From: JBEBVQ01 sp964636205
GTDB lineage: Bacteria; Bacteroidota; Bacteroidia; Chitinophagales; Chitinophagaceae
Length of the DNA: 15,609 nt
Assembly (NCBI GenBank): GCA_964636205.1
Contig: CAZWPF010000067.1
Span: 1-15,609, forward strand
Direction: 5' to 3'
How positions within the stretch are numbered: position 1 is the stretch's first letter; each line of letters begins with the position of its first letter. The position numbers and the translations under genes are program-made. The notes under the pieces are model-generated. The model made no database searches. It had not been told where the DNA came from and saw only the letters and a list, made by a program, of their open reading frames with translations. Below are positions 1-6,021 of this stretch, piece by piece.

Positions 1-845
1 GCCGAAACCAATACCGCGTCCCCGCTCAAATGTGATGGAATTACCGTTTGTTCACCGGGCGCTATCCTAACAGCGCCTTTTCGAATGATGACGCCCTTCT
101 CGGTTAACTCGAAGTGATTGTGGTTTTTGTCCAGTAATACGGTAAGCCGACCAAAGTGTTTTTCCAAAATCTTCAGAATTGCAAACCGGTTATCGGTGGC
201 CCATGCGCAAACCTCCGAAAACGTTGTGTCAAATCGTTTGGGCTGGTCGATGAGGTCGTCTACCAGTTTGGATTCATTGCGCGAGCCCGTATGAATAAGA
301 AAATACAGTTTGTCGTCGGTATAGGACGCTAACGCATCCAGGAAATGGTTGCCAGAACCTAGATCGCCCAGTTTGCCTTTGTTACCGCGAAGGTCTACGT
401 ATATTTTGTCCCATTTTTCGCGTTTAAAATCTTCCGAGCGTAGGTCTGCTTGGCATAATAGCATCCCACACCCGCAGTCGGAGACGGCAAACTTACGCCA
501 GTCGTCCTGCTCCGTATAGACTACGGTTCCGGTGGGTAGGGGAGACTTGCCGGGGCATGCATCCGGAAAGAAAATTACCTTTTCCGCCATCAACCCCTTC
601 GGTAGCCAACCGTACAACTTGTTTAGCGGCTCGGCAGAATAATTTACTACTTCCATCTTGTTGGTGTTCGTGCGGTCTTTGGCGTCGTCGATTTCCGGTT
701 GTGTCAGTACGTTTTGGCGATCGTAGTGGTCGTTTAACCAGGTCGTTGCGCCAACTAATGGTTCAAATGTAGCAAAAATGTCTGTGCGGCGTGTGTAATC
801 ACCGGCAATGACATGCGACGTTTCTTTGGCGTATCCCGGGTCCAT
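1..845 (-). CDS. RtcB family RNA ligase-like protein, 3' end beyond window
   Basis: This is an open frame of 281 codons read from an ATG at 845 off the left edge, with an in-frame TGA five codons upstream, so 845 is the first usable ATG. RtcB enzymes join RNA 2',3'-cyclic phosphate or 3'-phosphate ends to 5'-OH ends using GTP and Mn2+. Visible family motifs, in the right order, are DCGCGM (residues 123-128, metal-binding Asp and Cys), GSGNHF (163-168, metal His), HTGSR (185-189, metal His), a His-Asn-His cluster (242-244) and RKGA followed by PGEQTVIPSHLSGD (256-275). The HGAGR-type motif carrying the guanylylated His should lie past the edge, so catalytic competence cannot be judged. The protein is more compact than classical RtcB: the RKGA motif comes earlier than I expect, so it may be a divergent subfamily. 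The identity rests on motifs read by eye. Confidence 0.82.
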   Translation of the reverse strand, partial: MDPGYAKETSHVIAGDYTRRTDIFATFEPLVGATTWLNDHYDRQNVLTQPEIDDAKDRTNTNKMEVVNYSAEPLNKLYGWLPKGLMAEKVIFFPDACPGKSPLPTGTVVYTEQDDWRKFAVSDCGCGMLLCQADLRSEDFKREKWDKIYVDLRGNKGKLGDLGSGNHFLDALASYTDDKLYFLIHTGSRNESKLVDDLIDQPKRFDTTFSEVCAWATDNRFAILKILEKHFGRLTVLLDKNHNHFELTEKGVIIRKGAVRIAPGEQTVIPSHLSGDAVLVS

Positions 846-885
846 GGTCGCTAGTCATGAGTCCGCAAAGGGAGTAAATGGATTG

Positions 886-903
886 TGCTAGGGCGCCCTA
901 GCA
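886..903. repeat. 18-bp perfect palindrome upstream of the RtcB-like gene
   Basis: TGCTAGGGCGCCCTAGCA equals its own reverse complement and lies 41-58 bases upstream of the RtcB-like start codon. The hexamer GCCCTA occurs twice more on the same side, at 935-940 and 950-955. The flanks continue as an imperfect inverted repeat: AAAGGGAGTAAATGG on the left against ATGGTAAACTCCTTTGG on the right. It could be an operator for a dimeric repressor or activator, or a hairpin in the mRNA leader. No U-tract follows it on either strand, so a terminator is unlikely. Confidence 0.6.
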
Positions 904-1286
904 TGGTAAACTCCTTTGGAGGGAAATAAGGCGAGCCCTAAGCCGCGCCGCCCTAGATAAGTTTATGTTAATAAAATTTTTCAAAGAGAAAAAATAGCGT
1001 TATCTATGCAGTGAGTGTGTTCGGCTTTAGCTAAAAACCAGTTTGTATAATCTGATCACCGTAGATTCATCAGTTTACATCGAAAATCGCTAATTATTTC
1101 CTGTTCAATCGAAGTTATCTGATTGGATGGGAGGTTTTACAAGGGGGCGCGCATTTTCGATGAACTGTCGTAATATGCGGTAGCTTATGAATATTTTAAA
1201 AATTGCCTGTTGGTTTCCGCTCCTGATCGCGTTTTCTCTTGCGGTTGACTCCAGGGTTTAGCACTGACGAATATAATCTTGACGCC
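904..1286. other. Gene-free stretch right of the palindrome
   Basis: I find no open frame, RNA gene or insertion-sequence end that I can support here. The stretch holds the two extra GCCCTA copies (935-940, 950-955) and an AT-rich segment at 957-1000 that could contain the promoter for the leftward RtcB-like gene. I could not find a convincing TAnnTTTG -7 element on that strand. Confidence 0.5.
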
Positions 1287-1473
1287 ATGACCAAATACCT
1301 ATTTACCTATTTTCTTGTCGCTGCTATGGCGACGATCTGGAATGACACGTTCGCTCAAAAAAACATGGATGCGGAGGTTGACCGGACTGATACCTTTTGT
1401 CAAGCTCGAACGGAAAATACTTTTCCGTGAAAGCGATATTCGCAAGGTATTGGAAGATAACTATCAGCGTTAG
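1287..1473 (+). pseudogene. Mosaic remnant: signal-peptide start plus excisionase-type HTH C-terminus
   Basis: Two unrelated fragments overlap in different frames. From the ATG at 1287, one frame gives a credible signal peptide (MTKYLFTYFL, then a hydrophobic stretch ending FAQ) but stops at 1430 without a recognisable domain. A second frame, open from the ATG at 1342 to a TAG at 1471-1473 (43 codons), ends GLIPFVKLERKILFRESDI then RKVLEDNYQR. That ending matches the C-terminal wing and last helix of excisionase/MerR-like HTH_17 proteins common in Bacteroidota mobile elements (pattern: GLIPxxKLGRKxLFRxSDI). The N-terminal recognition half is missing and the usual Gly of KLGRK is Glu. I read this as debris of a lost mobile element rather than a working gene. 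The match is from memory, not a search. Confidence 0.5.
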
Positions 1474-1524
1474 CTGTTAAAAAAAGAATGCTTGAAACTG
1501 TAGCCGTATTTATCAATTTAAGAA

Positions 1525-1549
1525 ACAGCCCATCGTTTTGGTGGGCTGT
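1525..1549. terminator. Bidirectional hairpin terminator
   Basis: ACAGCCCA (1525-1532) and TGGGCTGT (1542-1549) form a perfect 8-bp stem with a 9-base loop. On the minus strand the stem runs into TTCTT, on the plus strand into GGTGTTTT. It lies 104 bases beyond the stop of the leftward lipoprotein gene, so it probably ends that operon. It could also end rightward transcripts from the excisionase remnant. Confidence 0.6.
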
Positions 1550-1652
1550 GGTGTTTTACAGGCTTGCTACAAAAGATTGTTCCAAACATTTAAATCTGCG
1601 TGATAGCAATATTCTTATGTCCTAGGATTTTGCAGTGTTATCAGTAATCTTT

Positions 1653-2099
1653 TTAATATCGCATTCTCCAACTTGTTATTAATCCGTTTTCAACGGTAAA
1701 CAAAAAATTAGCTTTGTTTGTGTAACCAATACTTGAATATTGACCTTTTACAACAACTTCATTTTTGCTAATTACGGTAAATTCAGGATTTGCAACTTTA
1801 CCTTGACGACTGATTATGTCACTTTCCAACCATTTTTTGGTTTCTTCGGCTGTTTTCATTATTCCGTCTGCACCATAGGCTTGGGTTGCCTTTTCTGAAA
1901 ACTGTGCTCTGATAAGTTCGGCATTTTCTGCTTCCATAGCTTCAATCAAAGCTTTTACAGGTTTTAATAAAGTCTCATCTTGCATTTGTTTTGAATTTAA
2001 AATGTTGTTTTCATATATTTTGTTACTGTTTACCTGCCCACACGAAGTAAGTGCAGAAGAAATAAACAGTGAGATTAAAAATAATTTGTAATAAGGCAT
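1653..2099 (-). CDS. Secreted lipoprotein with SnoaL/NTF2-like domain
   Basis: This 148-residue protein has a lipoprotein signal peptide: a hydrophobic run at residues 4-18, then the lipobox LTSC with the acylated Cys at 20. The mature part (about residues 43-148) has the look of the SnoaL/DUF4440 branch of the NTF2-like cone fold: two amphipathic helices (ALIEAMEAENAELIRAQF), a short loop, and then beta strands ending in FTVENGLITSWRMRY. The family binds small hydrophobic ligands or supports small enzymes; no catalytic residues are evident, so the role is open. It starts one base after the end of the DoxX-like gene (ATG at 2099, preceding stop at 2101), so the two are translationally coupled. 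It is the last gene of the AT-rich cassette. Confidence 0.75.
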   Translation of the reverse strand: MPYYKLFLISLFISSALTSCGQVNSNKIYENNILNSKQMQDETLLKPVKALIEAMEAENAELIRAQFSEKATQAYGADGIMKTAEETKKWLESDIISRQGKVANPEFTVISKNEVVVKGQYSSIGYTNKANFLFTVENGLITSWRMRY

Positions 2100-2100
2100 T

Positions 2101-2451
2101 TTAATTGTTTTTTAAAGGGTATTGCAAATAAATAATAACGAGATTAAGCAACAAAAAAGGTATTTCTATTGCTACACCTTTCAGATCTTTGCTCAATAAT
2201 TGCAGACAAATAATCATCAATATTCCTGCTGCCATTAAGAAATTTCCCCACACGAATGTTTTGGGAAATAATATCATAACCGAAGCCAGTAATGTTATTG
2301 CTCCATTGATGACAACAGCATTTTTGCTGAAATTCCATTTGCCGAACATTTCCAGCATTTCGGGTTTTGCAGTCAGCATATTCCAACCGTGCTTTGTTCC
2401 CATAAACACGGCAAAAAGTATTAAAACAGAGTTGATTATTTTTAATATCAT
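2101..2451 (-). CDS. DoxX-like four-helix inner-membrane protein
   Basis: I place the start at the ATG at 2451 (MILKIINSVL), giving 116 residues. The ATG at 2478 would put the start inside the terminator hairpin at 2472-2498. Four hydrophobic segments can be read: residues about 2-18, 46-62, 71-85 and 95-108. The GTKHGWNML segment after helix 1 and the GAITLLASVMILFP segment resemble DoxX-like proteins often found beside SDR and AraC genes in Flavobacteriia and Sphingobacteriia. The molecular function of this branch is not established; roles in redox balance or solvent stress have been proposed for the wider family. A stop-start spacing of one base couples it to the downstream lipoprotein gene. 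Confidence 0.72.
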   Translation of the reverse strand: MILKIINSVLILFAVFMGTKHGWNMLTAKPEMLEMFGKWNFSKNAVVINGAITLLASVMILFPKTFVWGNFLMAAGILMIICLQLLSKDLKGVAIEIPFLLLNLVIIYLQYPLKNN

Positions 2452-2464
2452 CGTCTTTGGTTTT

Positions 2465-2498
2465 AAAGAAAAAGGCAAACAACAAAGTTATTCGCCTT
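2465..2498 (-). terminator. Intrinsic terminator between the SDR and doxX-like genes
   Basis: On the minus strand AAGGCGAATAAC, loop TTT, GTTGTTTGCCTT form a continuous 12-bp stem that includes two G-U pairs. It is followed at once by TTTCTTT. The stem spans 2498-2472 and the U-tract runs to 2465. It begins 26 bases after the SDR stop and ends 14 bases before the chosen doxX start. It should end most SDR transcripts, leaving the two membrane-associated genes to readthrough or a separate promoter. Confidence 0.65.
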
Positions 2499-2523
2499 AT
2501 AAAAATATAAAATACTTGCTTTA

Positions 2524-3279
2524 TTATCTCGTGGTATAACCACCGTTTGCAAAAATGGTTTGTCCAGTAATCCACCAACCGTCAGTTACTAAAAACTCAA
2601 CCAATGGAGCAATGTCTTTGATATCGGTCAATCCACCTAAATCAGAAGCCTGTTTGTGGTAAGCTACTGCGTCATCACTTTCTTGTCCGTAGAAAAATGG
2701 TGTATCCATCGGTCCTGGAGCAACTGCTGTTACAGAAATTCCACGAGAACCAAATTCCTTAGAAGCCGCTCTTGTAAAATGCTCTACTGGAGCTTTTGCA
2801 CCTGCATAAGTAGAATAATAACCTGTAAATGCTGCCAATAATGAAGTTACAATCGTATTGATTTTACCGTTTTCGTTCAGTTTTTTTCCTGCTTCCTGAA
2901 TGAAGAAATATGCCACTTTTGTATTGATGTCGCTCATACTGTCGTACTCTTCTTCGGTGGTATCAACAAATGGTTTTTTAAGCACTTTACCTACTGTATT
3001 AATGGCAATATCAACACCTCCAAATTTTTCGATAGTAGCATCAAAAAGTTTGGCAATGTTTTTTACATCTGTTAAATCTGCTTGATATAAAAATGCTTCT
3101 CCACCTGCGTTTGTAATGTCTGCCAGAGTTTTTTCGGCGTCTACTTTTGTACTGTCACTATTGTAATGAATAGCTACTTTCGCTCCTTTGTTTGCAAAAT
3201 CACGGCTCAATAAACCGCCTAAGTTTTTTGCACCACCTGCAATTAAAACTACTTTTCCTTTTAAATCGTTTCTTGCCAT
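2524..3279 (-). CDS. Short-chain dehydrogenase/reductase (SDR)
   Basis: The protein has 251 residues from the ATG at 3279 (MARNDLKGK), the start that fits the usual SDR N-terminus; an upstream in-frame ATG at 3327 would add 16 residues with no family match. It is a cytosolic NAD(P)-dependent oxidoreductase of the classical SDR fold. The cofactor glycine motif is GGAKNLGG (15-22), an Asp in QADLT (69) would contact adenine, NTVG (94-97) replaces the common NNAG, Ser146 and Tyr158-x-x-x-Lys162 (YAGAK) form the catalytic set, and PGPMDTPFF (188-196) follows. The substrate cannot be told from sequence. The AraC-type gene lies upstream in the same direction with 86 bases between them, and that gap holds one copy of the 14-bp box, so expression is probably controlled by that regulator. 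Length is normal for the family. Confidence 0.9.
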   Translation of the reverse strand: MARNDLKGKVVLIAGGAKNLGGLLSRDFANKGAKVAIHYNSDSTKVDAEKTLADITNAGGEAFLYQADLTDVKNIAKLFDATIEKFGGVDIAINTVGKVLKKPFVDTTEEEYDSMSDINTKVAYFFIQEAGKKLNENGKINTIVTSLLAAFTGYYSTYAGAKAPVEHFTRAASKEFGSRGISVTAVAPGPMDTPFFYGQESDDAVAYHKQASDLGGLTDIKDIAPLVEFLVTDGWWITGQTIFANGGYTTR

Positions 3280-3346
3280 TTTATTTGATTTTAAATATTT
3301 TACAAATTGATATTGTAAAGGTGGCAAGACTTTGTGTTTATTTCGT

Positions 3347-3360
3347 GGTGAACTTTTCGG
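3347..3360 (-). promoter_or_regulatory. 14-bp box, copy 1 (upstream of SDR gene)
   Basis: On the minus strand this reads CCGAAAAGTTCACC and is identical to 3798-3811. The eight-base core AAAAGTTC occurs a second time just upstream on the same strand, ten bases away, so the site reads AAAAGTTCCGAAAAGTTCAC. Two direct half-sites one helical turn apart are typical of AraC-family operators. It lies 68 bases ahead of the SDR start and just after the regulator's stop codon. Confidence 0.5.
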
Positions 3361-3365
3361 AACTT

Positions 3366-3743
3366 TTATTTTTTGTTTTCCTTTCTGAATTGTCCAGGTG
3401 GTTGTCCTACAAATTTCTTGAAGAATTTTGAAAAATTGGAAGGGTCGTAAGTGAGTGTTTTTGCGATTTCTGCAATGGATCTATCTGTTTGTAAGAGCAT
3501 TTTTTTCGCTTCTTCGAGAATTTTGAGGTCGTAAAAATGGCAAGGGTGATTTCCGGTTTCTTTTTGGATAGTGTCTGTCAAATGCTTGTGCGACAGAAAT
3601 AATTCACTTGCAATTTGGTTGATTTCCATAAATTGGTCAACAGTTCCCACAACCACATCTGCAATATGTTTATCCAAAAACTGAAAGTAGGTTTCAGTAA
3701 TTTCTTTGCTTCTTTTTAATATTTCTTGTTCGGATTGTTCCAT
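3366..3743 (-). CDS. AraC-family transcriptional regulator, short form
   Basis: From the ATG at 3743 (MEQSEQEIL) the protein has 125 residues; an ATG at 3767 would add eight. It consists of a short N-terminal helix region and one AraC-type DNA-binding domain: first helix-turn-helix about residues 42-60 (IASELFLSHKHLTDTI), second about 90-110 (IAEIAKTLTYDPSNFSKFFKK), ending with the family pattern FVGQPPGQFRK. There is no separate ligand-binding domain, so the signal it senses is unclear. It heads the SDR, DoxX-like, lipoprotein gene set, and identical 14-bp boxes lie ahead of its own gene and of the SDR gene, which suggests autoregulation plus control of the operon. Such short AraC proteins beside SDR genes are common in Bacteroidota. 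Confidence 0.85.
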   Translation of the reverse strand: MEQSEQEILKRSKEITETYFQFLDKHIADVVVGTVDQFMEINQIASELFLSHKHLTDTIQKETGNHPCHFYDLKILEEAKKMLLQTDRSIAEIAKTLTYDPSNFSKFFKKFVGQPPGQFRKENKK

Positions 3744-3797
3744 CTGCCTTAAATCGAAAAATAACATAAAGATGCAATTTTTTGAAAAACTAAATAT

Positions 3798-3811
3798 GGT
3801 GAACTTTTCGG
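3798..3811 (-). promoter_or_regulatory. 14-bp box, copy 2 (upstream of AraC-type gene)
   Basis: On the minus strand this is CCGAAAAGTTCACC, identical to copy 1 at 3347-3360, and it lies 54 bases ahead of the regulator's chosen start. A-rich sequence (AAAAGAAAAA) lies directly upstream where a second, weaker half-site could be. It is probably the autoregulatory site of the AraC-type protein. Confidence 0.5.
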
Positions 3812-4459
3812 TTTTTCTTTTGGGACAAGGACTTCTGTAAACTTGCTAATAATTCTCGGATTGGTAAAAGCTATCCGTTTTTGTCTATGAAACAATCGGT
3901 AAAATACAAGAAAAAGCCAACGCAATTAGCGCTGACCTTACTTGATTGGTTTCAGAGTTGAGTCACAAAAGACTGATCCATACCTTTAAACTTATAACCC
4001 GCGAAATTTTCGTGGAAGCTGTTCGATAATATGTATACTCTTCTAAATTCATACGAGCTTTTTGTTTCTTTTTCTTGCTGTGCGGCGCCGGATGGAAAAA
4101 AAAATTGCCAACTTTTTCTTATCGCCGGCTTTTTCTAGGGTCAATTTTTCTCGGTGTTGCAGGCAAATCGATCCATCCCGTAAATCTTCACGTCCGTTAC
4201 CTCGGATGTGTCTGCCATTTCGATGCATCTTATTCCTTAAACCCTCAATTTGCTCTTAAACCCATTTAAATAGTGAAAGCTGTGCCCCACACAATGTCGC
4301 AGATGGCTATTCGATTCAGCCTACGTTCTTAACCAAAGTCAACGAGTTTGGGTATTTATTAATTGAGCTTTGTTGTGGCGTTAGAAAACTAGTTAATCAA
4401 CTGTTGAGGTACGGGATGTTGCTTTCCGATTGTCGAGTAAATTAAAATAAAAAATAAAT
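3812..4459. other. Gene-free stretch between the SDR cassette and the DUF6326 fragment
   Basis: No gene is supported here. Short open frames at 4062-4259 and 4075-4269 have no recognisable domain. A frame at about 3880-4030 reads ETIGKIQEKANAISADLT, a TGA, then LVSELSHKRLIHTFKLITRE and a further stop. It could be a decayed gene, but I do not recognise it. Confidence 0.4.
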
Positions 4460-4671
4460 ATGAAAAATAAAAGGGAATTTTTAAGTACGATTTGGGTTTT
4501 TGTTACCCTCAATTACCTGTATTGTGATTTGATAGGATGGATTCCAGTCTACTAAGGCAATATTTGACAGGAAGGGTAGAAGGGATGACAATAAATGAGA
4601 ATTTTCTGCTGTATTTTATGTTCCTATCACTGCTGGCCAATGGCCTTATAAATAACGCCTCAACCCAATAA
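4460..4671 (+). pseudogene. DUF6326 family membrane protein, N-terminal fragment with frameshift
   Basis: From the ATG at 4460 the frame reads MKNKREFLSTIW, VFVTLNYLYCDLIG and then leaves the family. The next frame picks up exactly where it should at 4537: MDSSLLRQYLTG, RVEGMTINENFLLY. These are the first transmembrane helix and the following loop of DUF6326 proteins (about 130 residues, four helices). Family similarity ends at the Tyr codon 4612-4614; what follows (FMFLSLLANG) runs to a TAA at 4669-4671. The matching C-terminal half is at 13708-13953, beyond the sigma/Sus locus. The frameshift at about 4535 and the missing half make it non-functional. The family assignment is from memory of its conserved pattern. 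Confidence 0.7.
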
Positions 4672-4696
4672 TGCTGTAGGTAATAACCTGTAGCAT
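4671..4696 (+). repeat. Hairpin-forming dyad between DUF6326 fragment and hydrolase gene
   Basis: ATGCTGTAGGT, loop AATA, ACCTGTAGCAT. As plus-strand RNA this is an 11-bp stem with two G-U pairs; on the minus strand the same positions are A-C mismatches, so the structure favours a rightward transcript. A second small hairpin, CCCC-AAC-GGGG, follows at about 4702-4712. Neither has a U-tract, so I do not call a terminator. Confidence 0.35.
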
Positions 4697-4729
4697 GTAA
4701 GCCCCAACGGGGGGATCGGTTGTATTGTC

Positions 4730-6016
4730 TTAAGGGCTTATCCCCCCTTTAGCCACATATGGGCCATAAACCGCTTTAACGAGTTTCTTATCGCTATGTG
4801 CGTCCAATATGTATATCCTATACTTCCGCCCCTCTTCAAATACTTTGATAACGACATGACCATCCGCAAGAACTGATTTCATCCAGGGTTCATCCGAATA
4901 GTCGATTTTCAGATCATGTGGAAAATGCGTGAAAATCAAATGAGGTACTTCCACATCATTATCTAATGAAACTTGTCTTATTCGATGAAGGATTTCCGGT
5001 TGGATATGAGCTTTGTCCCAAACAGGAACGATAATAGCGCTGGCGTTAATATATTTAATAAACCCCGGTGTCATAGCGTCCTTATACGCATGGTGATTTG
5101 CTTTCGCAATATCTACCGGACCACAATACTTAGCAGCTAACCCTTCAATATCAATATATCCACCATCTTTGTCCAGTACATATCCGCTTAGATCTCCACC
5201 CGTATAATAGGTAAAATGACCGTAGGAAAGCTTAAATCCGTTGCTCATTGTATTTTCATTCCAACCTGATTGGCTTTTTTGATACGCATGATGGTAGATC
5301 GTATCCATTGTTTTATCGCTGTCGTTCCATATCACTCCCGAATTAAATAGGTTCTTAATCTCAAAATCAGGATAGTCCTCGCCTCTTTTTAAGGTGATTT
5401 GGCGGTTAGACCCCACTTGAAATTGTTCCACAGACAAATTCTCAGAAGCAACTTTCCACTGAATAAAATTAGCATAATTTACGAAGTCGGGGTCTTTTCT
5501 TAGCGCTAATGGAAAATTATAATCCGGATAGCCTCTGTCAATAATCTTGTTGATTTTTATGTATTCGGCAAACTCAGCAATCCCGGAAAGTTGATAGCTG
5601 GGCGTTCTGTTGACCGTCATGCCAGAGCCTTTCTTAGCATCACCGATATGATCGCTGTGGAAATGAGAAACTAACAGGTAATCGACGGTGTCCTTTTTTG
5701 GGTTAAATGATTTGACATAGCATGCTATACGCTGTCCGGCTCTCATCGAAGAGTCTGGCAACTGGGGTGTCATCAACGGATATTCGTCGGAAGCAGGGTC
5801 CCAATCCCCGACATCAATAAGCAAACTCGTGCCATCAGGAAGGATAAAGAAGCTGGACTCACCTCGCCCGGTATATATATGGTGAATGTCTATTTCCCCT
5901 TGTTTCCACCCCCGATATGGAATACCGATTTCCTGCTTAGGCAGGAAATCGGATTGTGCATGGCCGGATGTTATCGTTGCCAAAGCACATAGAATTAATA
6001 TTTTGAACTTCTTCAT
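4730..6016 (-). CDS. Exported metallo-beta-lactamase-fold hydrolase
   Basis: This 428-residue protein has a signal peptide (hydrophobic run at residues 4-17, likely cut after GHA or AQ near residue 20), so it acts in the periplasm or outside. The MBL metal motif HFHSDH is at 118-123 (His118, His120, Asp122, His123). A bridging Asp lies in TGGDLSG (275) and a further metal His in KANHHAY (308 or 309), giving a complete-looking two-metal site. The architecture resembles the MBL domain of ComEC/Rec2-type proteins, which hydrolyse phosphodiesters, but the substrate cannot be inferred. The long insertion between the HxHxDH and GGD motifs (about residues 127-260) may shape substrate choice. It starts five bases after the susD-like stop, so it is the third gene of the susC-susD operon and probably processes the imported ligand. 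Confidence 0.85.
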   Translation of the reverse strand: MKKFKILILCALATITSGHAQSDFLPKQEIGIPYRGWKQGEIDIHHIYTGRGESSFFILPDGTSLLIDVGDWDPASDEYPLMTPQLPDSSMRAGQRIACYVKSFNPKKDTVDYLLVSHFHSDHIGDAKKGSGMTVNRTPSYQLSGIAEFAEYIKINKIIDRGYPDYNFPLALRKDPDFVNYANFIQWKVASENLSVEQFQVGSNRQITLKRGEDYPDFEIKNLFNSGVIWNDSDKTMDTIYHHAYQKSQSGWNENTMSNGFKLSYGHFTYYTGGDLSGYVLDKDGGYIDIEGLAAKYCGPVDIAKANHHAYKDAMTPGFIKYINASAIIVPVWDKAHIQPEILHRIRQVSLDNDVEVPHLIFTHFPHDLKIDYSDEPWMKSVLADGHVVIKVFEEGRKYRIYILDAHSDKKLVKAVYGPYVAKGGISP

Positions 6017-6021
6017 CGCTA

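Noticed and set aside
557..772. 71-codon + strand frame
   Set aside because: It is antisense to the RtcB-like gene, which has clear motifs in the other direction.
2144..2578. Open frames of 144 codons (-, 2144-2578) and 116 codons (+, 2189-2539) overlapping the DoxX-like gene
   Set aside because: They are out-of-frame shadows of the DoxX-like gene and the terminator region; compositions are not protein-like and no family pattern is seen.
4062..4269. Two overlapping small + strand frames
   Set aside because: No recognisable domain, no operon context, and alternative frames are equally open in this short stretch.
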